Positions 8,045 to 16,315 of a stretch of 33,653 nucleotides of DNA are shown here, one piece after another. Under the pieces are notes generated by a model that worked only from the letters and a program-made list of their open reading frames with translations, was not told the DNA's origin and ran no database searches. This DNA comes from Paenibacillus bovis (GTDB lineage: Bacteria > Bacillota > Bacilli > Bacillales > Bacillaceae_C): positions 1 through 33,653 of the forward strand of contig VEFU01000047.1 in NCBI GenBank assembly GCA_007679095.1, given 5' to 3'. Position 1 is the first letter of the stretch, and each line of letters starts with the position of its first letter. The translations under genes were made by a program, and so were the position numbers.

Positions 8045-8553
8045 TGATTAAAAAATTTAAATTTTTCCTAGCTTCAAATGTCGACAAAGAAGAAAAGTGG
8101 CTAATAGAAATGTCTAGCAAGGGATTTCATTTTAAGAAATACAAAGCATTTATGTATTATTTTGAAGAAGACAAAAATAAATCATATATTTATCAAACAG
8201 ATTTTAATGAGCCAACGGATGATTATTTTCAGTTGTATGAGGATGCAGGATGGGAATATGTAGACAGTGCTGTTGTGAGGTTCCACTATTTTAGGACAGA
8301 TGCTAACAATACCAAGGTGAAGAAAATATATTCGGATAGTGAATCAATTAAAGAGACATATCAAAGAATGTTAAAATTTTACTTATTACTTTTCTTCGTG
8401 CTGCTTACCTCTCAAGTTTGGCTCTTTACAACGTGGAGAGGTGACGCACTACAAATTATTGTTTTGTCAATCGTTGGAGCAGTTATACTCTTATATGTAT
8501 ATCTATTTATATCATTAAAACGAAAAATAAGGTTTTATACTAGAAAACTTTAA
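8044..8553 (+). CDS. DUF2812 membrane protein (PadR partner)
   Basis: 169 residues. The N-terminal ~85 residues are a soluble DUF2812 domain (DKEEKWLIEMSSKGFHFKKY, then YIYQTDFNE and YEDAGWEYVDS). Two membrane helices follow (about 115-133 and 139-158) with a basic tail. DUF2812 genes are commonly found directly after padR genes, and the one-base overlap here repeats that arrangement. Its function is unknown; a role in responding to membrane-active compounds together with PadR is inference. ATG 8044 is preferred over TTG 8041 because of the GAGGGAAA ribosome site. Confidence 0.82.
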   Translation: MIKKFKFFLASNVDKEEKWLIEMSSKGFHFKKYKAFMYYFEEDKNKSYIYQTDFNEPTDDYFQLYEDAGWEYVDSAVVRFHYFRTDANNTKVKKIYSDSESIKETYQRMLKFYLLLFFVLLTSQVWLFTTWRGDALQIIVLSIVGAVILLYVYLFISLKRKIRFYTRKL

Positions 8554-8629
8554 TGATGCGAAGAGCGTTATCTAAAAAAACGTAAAATCATTTAGTTGAA
8601 AAAATAAGATATAGGAGCTGACACAGCTA

Positions 8630-9253
8630 ATGAAGTATGAATGGCGTAAAATGGATAAGGAAATATACCTACCGAAGCAGACTCCAACAATATATAACGA
8701 TACAGAAAAGAAATATATTATGGTAACCGGTGAAGGTGATCCGAATGGTGATGAATTTCAAACAAAGGTAGAAATTTTATATGCTTTGTCTTATGCGATT
8801 CGCATGATGCCTAAAAGTGGATACACTCCAGAGGGATATTATGAATATACTGTTTTTCCTTTAGAGGGGATATGGGACTTGAGCGAGGAAGGTAGAAAGT
8901 TAGATTACCTCGATAAGAATCACCTAGTATATCAATTGATGATTCGCCAGCCTGATTTTGTAACGGAAGAACTTTTTCAGAGGGCGGTTGATACTGTAAA
9001 GAAGAAAAAGAAGAACCTGCAAGTCGATGAAGCAAAATTCATATCACATGCTGATGGTTTAAGTGTTCAAATGATGCATCTTGGCAGTTACGATAATGAA
9101 TCCGAAACATTTTCTATAATGGAGAATTATTGTGAAGAGCAAGGGTACAAAAGAAAGAGTAAAATACACAGAGAAATCTACATTTCAGACCCAAGAAAAA
9201 CAGCGCCAGAAAAATTAAAGACAGTATTGCGATTTAAAATTGAAGCTAAATAA
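8630..9253 (+). CDS. GyrI-like small-molecule-binding protein
   Basis: 207 residues with no DNA-binding domain. The sequence fits the stand-alone GyrI-like family: the start KYEWRKMDKEIYLPKQTPTI, the strand KKYIMVTGEGDPN, YALSYAIRMMPK, the strand EYTVFPLEGIWDL, and a C-terminal YISDPRKTAPEKLKTVLRF. GyrI-like domains bind small hydrophobic molecules in a cleft, and some stand-alone members hydrolyse cyclopropanoid toxins; which applies here is not visible. ATG 8630 follows TAGGAG with a long 12-nt spacing. It may share the PadR transcript, 76 bp downstream. Confidence 0.8.
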   Translation: MKYEWRKMDKEIYLPKQTPTIYNDTEKKYIMVTGEGDPNGDEFQTKVEILYALSYAIRMMPKSGYTPEGYYEYTVFPLEGIWDLSEEGRKLDYLDKNHLVYQLMIRQPDFVTEELFQRAVDTVKKKKKNLQVDEAKFISHADGLSVQMMHLGSYDNESETFSIMENYCEEQGYKRKSKIHREIYISDPRKTAPEKLKTVLRFKIEAK

Positions 9254-9262
9254 TAAAAGAAG

Positions 9263-9303
9263 AACCGATCCGATTATTTATGAAATAGTTGGATCGGTTT
9301 TGT
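9263..9303. terminator. Bidirectional terminator
   Basis: AACCGATCC (9263-9271) pairs with GGATCGGTT (9291-9299). The plus strand continues TTTGTTTT; the minus strand continues CTTCTTTTATTATTT. It overlaps the stop codon of the convergent membrane gene. Confidence 0.8.
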
Positions 9304-9696
9304 TTTATGGAATAGATTCAATATAAATGCAAGGAAGGTAGAAGATGCAGCATATATTACAAGTTGATGTGTATCGACTTTTAAGATGATTATTAAGATA
9401 AGACCTATGAAATATGTTAAAGTAAGCACCATTCGATTAGTGAGTTTCAATAATAAAATGGAAAGTGCTAGGAAAAACAAGATGATACTAAGGTAAAATA
9501 GCAACTGCCATGAGTAGTAAAGCATTCCCCCATACCCTACACGCCCTATCATCCAGAACCAATTGATTAAATAGAGTAATAGCACGGATATGTTTACAAT
9601 GAACAGCACTCGTTTTTTTAGTAAAATGAAGATAAAAGGACTAAAAACCATCGATAAATAAACTAATCCAAAAATCTTTAATAGAAAATTCTCCAT
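9274..9696 (-). CDS. Small polytopic membrane protein, unknown
   Basis: About 140 residues, almost wholly hydrophobic, with four or five predicted helices (for example VYLSMVFSPFIFILL and ILFFLALSILLLKL) and a basic C terminus. No family recognised. ATG 9696 has AGGTGGGGAGC 8 nt upstream; TTG 9702 is the alternative. Its first ~55 bases overlap the 3' end of the CPBP gene in another frame, so the two are probably co-translated and may act together. Confidence 0.6.
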   Translation of the reverse strand: MENFLLKIFGLVYLSMVFSPFIFILLKKRVLFIVNISVLLLYLINWFWMIGRVGYGGMLYYSWQLLFYLSIILFFLALSILLLKLTNRMVLTLTYFIGLILIIILKVDTHQLVIYAASSTFLAFILNLFHKTKPIQLFHK

Positions 9697-10465
9697 GTCC
9701 AAAAGCTCCCCACCTATATACTCCCATTAATAAAAAAATAATCGGAATTACACTGAATGCTATGTTAACGATAAAATGACAAATAATGAGCGGGAAAAGC
9801 CTTTGTTGTTTGTGATAAATGATTCCACTCCCAATTCCCCATGCAAAGAAAGCAACTGCATATACGACTGCCCCTTGGATACTTGCAGAAAGCATAATAT
9901 GTTGTAATGAAAATCCAGCTGCAGGAATGAGAATCCCAATCCAAGCTTTTTTATAATGTTTGATAAACGAAGGTTGCGCATAGCCTCTATACATAAACTC
10001 TTCAATTGGTGCGTTTAGAAAAGGAAAAATGAGTGCAATTAGTGCAGTCACCCATAAAAACCAATAAGGTCGCGTTAAGTTAGTATTAGCAATATCACCT
10101 ACAAACACTGTTTCGAAATGAGAAACAAAATCTGCTCCATACATTACAAACATTGTACCTATTACTCCTAGGGAAAAAGGAATATATAAAACAAACAACC
10201 ATAAAAATCCTAATAATACATCTTTACCAATCCGATCCTTGCGATATCCAAGTAAATCTTTGAAGCTACTCCCTTCTTTTTTTAGGATGCGATGTAAGAT
10301 GTAAAAGCAAAGAATATTCACAAACGTAAAGTAAATAGCAGACATATCCGGTAAAAAAGGAAAGATAACATCAATATTCAATAGCCTTAATATGACAGCA
10401 AAACACAATAACGCAGCAATCAACAAAGGGAAACGAATAAACGATATGAACCATGCAGCCTTCAA
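9641..10465 (-). CDS. CPBP family intramembrane metalloprotease
   Basis: About 274 residues from TTG 10465, which has GGAGGT 5 nt upstream; an in-frame TTG at 10492 has no ribosome site. About eight membrane helices. The three CPBP (CAAX protease/bacteriocin-processing) motifs are intact: EEFMYRG (Glu155, Glu156, Arg160), the His in GFSLQH (about 189), and HFIVN (His230, Asn234). Family members cleave prenylated or secreted peptides or protect against bacteriocins. No bacteriocin gene is adjacent, so the substrate is unknown. The gene is separated from the next plus-strand operon by a 52-bp repeat array. Confidence 0.85.
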   Translation of the reverse strand: MKAAWFISFIRFPLLIAALLCFAVILRLLNIDVIFPFLPDMSAIYFTFVNILCFYILHRILKKEGSSFKDLLGYRKDRIGKDVLLGFLWLFVLYIPFSLGVIGTMFVMYGADFVSHFETVFVGDIANTNLTRPYWFLWVTALIALIFPFLNAPIEEFMYRGYAQPSFIKHYKKAWIGILIPAAGFSLQHIMLSASIQGAVVYAVAFFAWGIGSGIIYHKQQRLFPLIICHFIVNIAFSVIPIIFLLMGVYRWGAFGHGEFSIKDFWISLFIDGF

Positions 10466-10593
10466 AATATACCTCCAGTTCCATTGTTTCAAAACATAGC
10501 ATACTAAGAGTATTCGAGTAAGGCAGAAAAATTCCCTTTAATCTTGTATGAAAAGAGAGGCTCATAACTATTGGGACGAAAAAATTAACTGGA

Positions 10594-10905
10594 AGTAATT
10601 TTGGGGGATTATCAAGACGGTTTTGTGTAAAAAAGCGTTACAACTAGTCATGAAACACGTTGTCATAACCAATTTGAATGTAAGAAGTGGTTGGAAAGGT
10701 TGAGAGGCGCGTTATCACGACAGATGTATACCAAACTAGCAATGAAATCGGTCAAGAGACAGGCTGTCACAACCGATTTGAACGGATGAAGTGGTGAGAA
10801 TGGTCGAGAGGGCCGTCATCACGACCGTTATCTACAAAACTAGTTATGTTACTGGTCGAGATAACATGTAATCACAACAGTTTTGACTGCTTTTAAGAGA
10901 AATGC
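10594..10905. repeat. Six degenerate 52-bp tandem units
   Basis: Units start at 10594, 10646, 10698, 10750, 10802 and 10854, exactly 52 bp apart and not interrupted by indels. The shared core is GGTCGAGAG followed about 10 bp later by TCACGACCG, itself an inverted repeat (GGTCG/CGACC). Units alternate: the second halves of units 3 and 5 share AAACTAG then ATG, while units 2 and 4 share TTTGAA then GAAGTGG, giving a 104-bp higher period. The array lies in the 640-bp gap between the CPBP gene and the ABC operon, and there is no ORF in it. Confidence 0.85.
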
Positions 10906-11029
10906 TAGGAATACTAGAATAGCATAATAGAAGTTGCAAATAATAATTGCCTTGAGTATCTGTAACTTTCTCATTTTGCGTAAAAAATGATTTGAAGAAG
11001 AGTACAATTTGTAATTGGCTAATTTTTAC

Positions 11030-11081
11030 TTTACAAAAGGTTAAAGCAAAACTAAAATAAAAAGTGAGTAATCACTCACTT
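11030..11081 (+). promoter_or_regulatory. Promoter and TetR-type operator of ABC operon
   Basis: TTTACA (11030-11035), 17 bp, TAAAAT (11053-11058). The predicted start of transcription falls in a perfect dyad: AAGTGAGT (11062-11069), AATC, ACTCACTT (11074-11081). Such GAGTGA-type dyads are typical TetR operators, and a TetR gene closes this operon. Confidence 0.8.
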
Positions 11082-11107
11082 CATAAATTAAAAGAGGTGT
11101 ATATAAA

Positions 11108-11833
11108 TTGGAAAACAAGAGATCTTGTGTTTCTGTACGCCATATTTCCAAAAGTTTTGGTAAGCATCAAGTACTAAAAGATATTAATCTAGAAATTTAT
11201 GAAGGTGAAATTTTTGGTCTGCTTGGTCCGTCTGGTGCAGGGAAGACAACGTTAGTAAAGCAATTGTCGGGGCTAGATACTCCAACTTCAGGTGAAAACT
11301 ATATTTTTCAAGAGAAAATGCCAGATTTGAAGTTGATTAACAGAATTGGCTATATGGCACAATCGGATGCACTTTATGAAGAGCTTTCCGCAAAGGAGAA
11401 TTTACAGTTTTTTGCGGAGCTTTATGGATTGAAGGGTACAAAGCAATCACAAAGAACTAAAGAAGTGATGAAGCTTGTCCAATTATTGGACCATATAAAT
11501 AAACCAATTTCCACCTATTCAGGTGGGATGAAGAGAAGATTATCCCTTGCAATTGCATTGCTACACGAGCCTGAAATATTAATTCTCGATGAACCAACTG
11601 TCGGGATTGATCCAGTTTTAAGAAAGAGTATTTGGGGAGCGTTTTATGAATTAAAGCAACAAGGAACTACATTAATTGTTACAACACATGTGATGGATGA
11701 AGCAGACAAGTGTGATCGTCTTGGTCTCATTCGTGAAGGTAAATTAATTGCGGTTGGTACTCCGCAACAATTAAAAGAAGAGACGAAAACGACTTCGATA
11801 GAAGATGCATTTCTTGCCTATGGAGGTGCCTAA
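11108..11833 (+). CDS. ABC exporter ATP-binding protein
   Basis: 241 residues, TTG start with AGAGGTG 8 nt upstream. Walker A GPSGAGKT is at 40-47, Q-loop around Gln85, signature YSGGMKRRLS at 137-146, Walker B ILILDEP at 157-163 and the switch His in TTHVMDEAD at 194. It powers the ABC-2 type permease encoded next, whose ribosome site lies in this gene's last codons. The first gene of a promoter-operator-ATPase-permease-TetR operon, probably a drug or lipid exporter induced when the TetR protein binds a ligand. Confidence 0.92.
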   Translation: MENKRSCVSVRHISKSFGKHQVLKDINLEIYEGEIFGLLGPSGAGKTTLVKQLSGLDTPTSGENYIFQEKMPDLKLINRIGYMAQSDALYEELSAKENLQFFAELYGLKGTKQSQRTKEVMKLVQLLDHINKPISTYSGGMKRRLSLAIALLHEPEILILDEPTVGIDPVLRKSIWGAFYELKQQGTTLIVTTHVMDEADKCDRLGLIREGKLIAVGTPQQLKEETKTTSIEDAFLAYGGA

Positions 11834-11834
11834 C

Positions 11835-12857
11835 ATGAGAGTAATGGCATTAGTAAAAAGAATACTGCGCCAAATTGTACGAGATAAACGGACGCTAGGC
11901 TTACTAATATTTGCTCCCATTCTTGTACTTACAATGGTACATTTAGTTTTTAATGTGGAGGCATATACCCCTCGAGTTGGTATAGTGAAAATCCCAGAAC
12001 AAATGATAAATCAACTTGAAGATGATACGGCTGAAATTACGAAATATGATAACATAGATGCTGCTAAGGCTGATTTAGAATCACAATCTATTGATGGTTA
12101 CTTATCGTTTGAAAATGGAAAACCAGCTATAATGCTAGAAGGTAGTGATCCAAGCAAAGCTAGTGCAGTGATGAAATGGATTCAAAGCAACTTAGCTGAG
12201 ACGGGACCGAATACTGTAAAACCAGATATTAATTATTTACATGGTTCTAGTGAGATGGGGCAGTTTGATTATTTTGGACCTGTTTTACTTGGGTTTTTTA
12301 TCTTTTTCTTTGTATTTCTAATAGCAGGGATTTCGTTTTTACGGGAAAGAACAACAGGGACTTTAGAGAGATTGTTAGCAAGCCCGTTACGAAAATGGGA
12401 AATAGTCGTTGGATATGTTATAGGTTTTGGAATATTTTCAGTCATTCAAGCTACTATCATTGCGGTATATGCTATTTATGTATTAGGTATGTTAATGGAA
12501 GGGGCATTTATATACGTATTGCTCATCACGTTATTAATGGCATTTACGGCATTAACACTTGGAACGCTATTATCAGCGTTTGCTAATAATGAACTACAAA
12601 TGATGCAGTTTATTCCAATCATCGTCATCCCACAAATATTTTTTTCGGGTCTTTTTAATTTAGAAACGATGACAAACTGGTTAAGCTGGATAGGACCTAT
12701 AACGCCTTTATACTATGCGGCCGATGCATTAAGAGAAATCATGGTAAGAGGATCTGGCTGGAGTGAAATATACCTAGATGTTCTTATCTTAATTGGATTT
12801 TCAATCTTATTTATGGGCTTAAATATCCTTGCTCTAAGAAAATACAGGAAAATCTAA
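11835..12857 (+). CDS. ABC-2 type permease
   Basis: 340 residues. ATG 11835 follows GGAGGTG with 6-nt spacing. TM1 is near residues 20-38, followed by a large extracytoplasmic domain (about 39-155) and five helices in the last 190 residues. The ABC-2 signature region is visible as LRERTTGTLERLLASPLRKW, then the gating segment MMQFIPIIVIPQIFFSGLFN. It should form a dimer with the upstream ATPase; the transported compound is not evident. Confidence 0.9.
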   Translation: MRVMALVKRILRQIVRDKRTLGLLIFAPILVLTMVHLVFNVEAYTPRVGIVKIPEQMINQLEDDTAEITKYDNIDAAKADLESQSIDGYLSFENGKPAIMLEGSDPSKASAVMKWIQSNLAETGPNTVKPDINYLHGSSEMGQFDYFGPVLLGFFIFFFVFLIAGISFLRERTTGTLERLLASPLRKWEIVVGYVIGFGIFSVIQATIIAVYAIYVLGMLMEGAFIYVLLITLLMAFTALTLGTLLSAFANNELQMMQFIPIIVIPQIFFSGLFNLETMTNWLSWIGPITPLYYAADALREIMVRGSGWSEIYLDVLILIGFSILFMGLNILALRKYRKI

Positions 12858-12892
12858 CAAGTAGATACTGAAAAAGGAGACATACAGTAACG

Positions 12893-13537
12893 ATGTCAGA
12901 ACAAAACTTGGATGAGGTTATATATAATCAAGAAGGTTTGACAGAAAAACAGAAAAAGATTTTAGAAGCGGCGATAGAGACTTTTGCTGAAAAAGGTTTT
13001 GCAGCTACATCGACTAGTGAGATTGCGAAAAAAGCTGGTGTTGCAGAAGGAACGATTTTTAGACATTATAAAACGAAAAAAGAACTATTGATGAAAATTG
13101 TATCTCCCATGATGTTCAAATTAATCGGGCCTATTGTCATTAAAGATTTATATAAAGTTTTAGACCAGGAATTTGATGATTTTGAGGAATTTTTACGTGC
13201 AATGATAGATAATCGTGAACAATTTTTAAAGAATAACATAAAGACAATTCGAATCTTAATTCAAGAAATACCATTCCAAGAAGAATTAAGAGAACAGTTT
13301 ATCGAGCACATTGGTAAAAAAGTATATGGACGTTTTAGGAGAATTGTCCAGCATTATCAAGAAAAAGAGCAAATTATTGTGATGAATCCTGATACTGTTA
13401 TTCGACTAATAATATCGACAGTGTTAGGTTATTTCGCAACAAAATATGTCATATCCCCAAGAGAGTGGAATGATGAAGAGGAGATTGAAAGAATGCTGGG
13501 GTTTTTGAAGAGAGGATTAACCCCGATAAAGAAATAG
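12893..13537 (+). CDS. TetR family repressor of the ABC operon
   Basis: 214 residues. The N-terminal HTH is standard: KILEAAIETFAEKGFAATST, then SEIAKKAGVAEGTIFRHYKT (about residues 39-58). The C-terminal all-helical ligand domain is not assignable to a ligand. ATG 12893 has AAAAGGAGA about 12 nt upstream, a wide spacing. Its place at the end of the operon and the dyad over the operon's promoter suggest it represses its own operon and is relieved by a transported compound. Confidence 0.9.
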   Translation: MSEQNLDEVIYNQEGLTEKQKKILEAAIETFAEKGFAATSTSEIAKKAGVAEGTIFRHYKTKKELLMKIVSPMMFKLIGPIVIKDLYKVLDQEFDDFEEFLRAMIDNREQFLKNNIKTIRILIQEIPFQEELREQFIEHIGKKVYGRFRRIVQHYQEKEQIIVMNPDTVIRLIISTVLGYFATKYVISPREWNDEEEIERMLGFLKRGLTPIKK

Positions 13538-13569
13538 CTTCGAGTGCAATTTACGACTCGAAGCTTTTT
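13536..13569 (+). terminator. Terminator of ABC-TetR operon
   Basis: AGCTTCGAGT (13536-13545) pairs perfectly with ACTCGAAGCT (13556-13565), then TTTT. The stem overlaps the TetR stop codon. Confidence 0.88.
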
Positions 13570-13594
13570 ATATTGCATTCGTTACTACTAAATA

Positions 13595-14242
13595 TTATTT
13601 TCCCGCATGCTCATTTTCCCATACTTGGTCCAGTACTTGATTGAATGCTTCAACTGGTTGGGCACCGGAAATAGCATACTTATTATCAAATACAAAGAAA
13701 GGTACACCCTGAACTCCAACTGTACGTGCTTCAGATATTTCCTGTGTTATTTTTACAGTATTACTCTTATTTTCTACAATACTGCGTACCTCTGTCCCAT
13801 CAAGCCCGACTTCTTCTGCAAGGCGGACGATTGTTTCTACATCACTTAACACTTCACCTTCTGTAAAATGTGCTACATAGAAACGATGGAAAAATTCATT
13901 TCCTTTGCCTTGCTCTTTTGCGTATTGAAAAACACGGTGTGCATCATATGTGCTTGATAGTTTTGCTTTATTGTAATTTATTGCTACCCCGGAGTTGTTC
14001 GCCATTTGCTCCACTTGTTGTAGCATGGACCTTGCTTGAGATAATGGAATTCCCTTCATGTCTGCAAATGTTTGTGCATAATCATTACCAGGAACATACT
14101 CTGCATCTGGCATTAATAAGAAACTTTTATATTCAATCTCCACCTTATCCGCATGTTCAAATTTCTTTAAAGCGTCATGAAGATGTGACTCTCCAATAAA
14201 GCAGAATGGACATACAAAATCGGACCAAATGGTTATTTTCAT
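13595..14242 (-). CDS. DsbA/FrnE-like thiol oxidoreductase
   Basis: 215 residues. The thioredoxin-fold start KITIWSDFVCPFCFIGE carries the CPFC active site at residues 10-13 of the chain. A helical insertion follows (FADMKGIPLSQARSMLQQ, then the H-R-V-F-Q-Y-A-K segment), and the cis-Pro loop is VQGVPFFVF with Pro near residue 175. This is the FrnE/polyketide-isomerase branch of DsbA, cytosolic here since no signal peptide is present. ATG 14242 follows GAGGGG; an upstream in-frame ATG belongs to the preceding gene's region. The start overlaps the stop of a 59-codon gene (TGATG), so the two are coupled. Confidence 0.88.
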   Translation of the reverse strand: MKITIWSDFVCPFCFIGESHLHDALKKFEHADKVEIEYKSFLLMPDAEYVPGNDYAQTFADMKGIPLSQARSMLQQVEQMANNSGVAINYNKAKLSSTYDAHRVFQYAKEQGKGNEFFHRFYVAHFTEGEVLSDVETIVRLAEEVGLDGTEVRSIVENKSNTVKITQEISEARTVGVQGVPFFVFDNKYAISGAQPVEAFNQVLDQVWENEHAGK

Positions 14243-14421
14243 CAATTTTTCCCCTCTTTCTGTTGTTCTACTGGGCCGCAAATTCCAGTATTAATATCAC
14301 AAGAAAACCCTGATGAATTATCAAATTCAAATGTTTTTAGCTTTTGTAGTGGCTTCAGAGTTTCTTTAGAATCTATTTGTTTTGATGCTGTAGATTTATG
14401 ATCTTTGTCTTTCAACATCAT
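14242..14421 (-). CDS. 59-residue Cys-pair small protein, coupled to DsbA-like
   Basis: A small ORF with an excellent ribosome site (AAAGGAGG, 5-6 nt before ATG 14421) whose TGA overlaps the ATG of the oxidoreductase by one base. The N-terminal half is hydrophilic and Lys-rich. The C-terminal half reads FDNSSGFSCDINTGICGP, with two Cys separated by six residues (C-x6-C). No signal peptide. The strong ribosome site, exact coupling and absence of in-frame stops make it a real gene. It may be a substrate, redox partner or metal-binding helper of the DsbA-like enzyme; that is inference. Confidence 0.78.
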   Translation of the reverse strand: MMLKDKDHKSTASKQIDSKETLKPLQKLKTFEFDNSSGFSCDINTGICGPVEQQKEGKN

Positions 14422-14539
14422 GAATACCTCCTTTATGGGTATTTATAATATTAAAGTAAAACACGGCAGGATTCTAATAATTGAATTGGATGTAAAAACC
14501 TGGAATAACTACTTATACACGGTGCTTTTATAAAATTAA

Positions 14540-14578
14540 AAGCGATATGTGTAAGTTTTCTAACTTATCATATCGCTT
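14540..14578 (-). terminator. Terminator of MarR-MFS operon
   Basis: AAGCGATATG (14540-14549) pairs with CATATCGCTT (14569-14578); inner arms AAGT/ACTT extend the hairpin. On the minus strand it is followed by TTTTAATTTTAT. Confidence 0.82.
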
Positions 14579-14600
14579 GATACTAGTCAGCTGTCATTCA

Positions 14601-15785
14601 TTAACTCGCGATAGCCGAGCTTTTCACTTTCCTCTTTTGTTTTTGCGAAATCATATAGATTACTAGAATTACTATTACGAGTACTCCGGATAATACATAT
14701 ACATTTTGATATCCAAAGTGAACGGCAACTAAACCTAGAACATAGGAACCAATGGCAATTCCAATATCAAATAGAGTAAAGAATGTAGCAGTTGCATAGC
14801 CGCTTCTTTCTGGTGTTGTTGCTTGGACTGCTAGTGTTTGCAAACTTGGAACGAGAGCGCCATACCCAAACCCAATAAGTAATCCGGAAACTAAAAACAG
14901 AATTCCAGAATTCATGAAACCCAGGAGTATTAAACCAGCAAAGAAGCTAATAAAACCAGGAATCATGACAAACTTGGCTCCTTTTTCATCAAACCATCTG
15001 CCAGTAAACGGTCGTGTTACAAGCATGACTGCAGCATATACAACATAAAAAATAGTTGCTAAATGCAACATGTCTTTTTCTTGAGCATACACGGATAAAA
15101 AGGATAGTACACTTGCATATGCAAACGAAATTAAACTAGCAAGAAGCGCAATGGGTACTGTTTTTTTCTCAAATAAATCACCCAGTGAAATCTTGCGGTT
15201 CACTTTCGTGATAGCCTTTTTATCTGCAGGAATAGCTAGTGCCAATCCAGCGCCCATTAACATTAAAACACTTAATACGATAAATAGTGTTGTAAATGAA
15301 AATGGTTGAATAATAAAAAGGGAAATAAGGGGCCCAACTACAATGGCTAGATTAGTTGACATGGTGAAATATCCAAGTCCTGCTCCACGGCGTGACATTG
15401 GGACATTATCCGCAGCAAGTGAACCAGCTGCTGTAGTCGCAATACTAAACCAAATACCTTGTACAAAGCGTAAAATCAATAGACCAGAAAATGGCTGTAC
15501 AAAGTAATATAAAACGGTACATATTAAATAAAAAGCTAAACTAATCCATAACATCTTTCTTTTTCCAAAGATATCTAAAATTTTTCCTGTAAATGGGCGA
15601 ACAACAATCGCAGATAGAAGGAAGATCGACATTAAAAGACCAGCATCTTCATCTGTTCTGTTTAATATGCCGATAGCGTATAGAGGTAAGGTTGTAACTA
15701 ATCCATAAAATACAACGAAAACGGACAAGTTTGTAAAGAATAAACTAATAAATGTTTTCGTCCATATCGGTTCCTTTTTTGCCAA
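14601..15785 (-). CDS. MFS efflux transporter
   Basis: 394 residues with twelve predicted helices. The cytoplasmic loop 2-3 motif A appears as RPFTGKILDIFGKRKML (about residues 62-78), and its repeat between helices 8 and 9 is RPFTGRWFDEKGAKFVM. The PxxxGP-type motif C (about helix 5) is seen as AIVVGPLISL. This is the drug:H+ antiporter pattern with 12 TM; the substrate is unknown. It is encoded 7 bp after a MarR gene, so regulation by that protein is very likely. Confidence 0.9.
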   Translation of the reverse strand: MAKKEPIWTKTFISLFFTNLSVFVVFYGLVTTLPLYAIGILNRTDEDAGLLMSIFLLSAIVVRPFTGKILDIFGKRKMLWISLAFYLICTVLYYFVQPFSGLLILRFVQGIWFSIATTAAGSLAADNVPMSRRGAGLGYFTMSTNLAIVVGPLISLFIIQPFSFTTLFIVLSVLMLMGAGLALAIPADKKAITKVNRKISLGDLFEKKTVPIALLASLISFAYASVLSFLSVYAQEKDMLHLATIFYVVYAAVMLVTRPFTGRWFDEKGAKFVMIPGFISFFAGLILLGFMNSGILFLVSGLLIGFGYGALVPSLQTLAVQATTPERSGYATATFFTLFDIGIAIGSYVLGLVAVHFGYQNVYVLSGVLVIVILVIYMISQKQKRKVKSSAIAS

Positions 15786-15792
15786 TGATGTC

Positions 15793-16197
15793 TCATCCTT
15801 TCATATCTAATTTTTGAAGCAATGTTAATAGCACAGATTGCTCATCATTAGATAATTGTTGTAAAAATTGATTTTCAAAGTTAATGACTGTCTTTTCAAT
15901 GGACGGAAACTTTCTTTTTGCATCGTCTGATAGCCGTACAATTTTCTCTCTTTTATCTTCTCCAGGTGCGATGGTAATCCAACCTAATTCTTGGAGGCGA
16001 TTAACAGTTCTTGTAATAGTAGGAGCCTCCACGTTTAAATAAGTGCATATATCTTTTAGCATCATTTCTTCATGCTTTTGTATACAAAACAAAACAGTCC
16101 ATTGTGCATTAAATAAGTCATGCTCTTTCAGTACGTTATTAAGCTCTTTACTCATCGAGCGTGTAAGTTGAAACAGTTCATGGAATATCGGATTCAA
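15793..16197 (-). CDS. MarR family regulator
   Basis: About 134 residues. The winged helix is visible: NAQWTVLFCIQKHEEMMLKD, then CTYLNVEAPTITRTVNRLQE (recognition helix) and the wing WITIAPGEDKREKIVRLSD. TTG 16197 has GAGGTG 6-7 nt upstream; GTG 16206 lies in the ribosome site itself. It is followed within 7 bp by the MFS gene, and a near-perfect palindrome lies 20 bp upstream of the start, so it likely represses its own operon and responds to a phenolic or antibiotic ligand. Confidence 0.88.
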   Translation of the reverse strand: MNPIFHELFQLTRSMSKELNNVLKEHDLFNAQWTVLFCIQKHEEMMLKDICTYLNVEAPTITRTVNRLQELGWITIAPGEDKREKIVRLSDDAKRKFPSIEKTVINFENQFLQQLSNDEQSVLLTLLQKLDMKG

Positions 16198-16216
16198 AAA
16201 GGTCACCTCAATTAAT

Positions 16217-16230
16217 TACCTAGCTAAGTA
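16217..16230. promoter_or_regulatory. Candidate MarR operator
   Basis: TACCTAG/CTAAGTA is a 14-bp palindrome with one mismatched pair, in an AT-rich upstream region of marR. Size and place fit a MarR dimer site. Confidence 0.5.
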
Positions 16231-16279
16231 TTTATCATAAACCTGATGGACGAAATTGTAAATGGGAAATTTGAACAAA

Positions 16280-16309
16280 TAAAAAAGCACAACGATAATT
16301 GTTGTGCTT
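16280..16309 (-). terminator. Terminator of TetR gene
   Basis: AAGCACAAC (16285-16293) pairs with GTTGTGCTT (16301-16309). On the minus strand it is followed by TTTTTATTTG; it begins 6 bp after the stop codon. Confidence 0.88.
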
Positions 16310-16315
16310 AATATC

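Noticed and set aside
10594-10905. CRISPR array
   Set aside because: The whole 52-bp unit is degenerate, with no repeat/spacer division and no cas genes.
14601-16197. Assigning B. subtilis gene names to the MarR-MFS pair
   Set aside because: The arrangement is similar, but the sequences cannot be matched reliably by eye.
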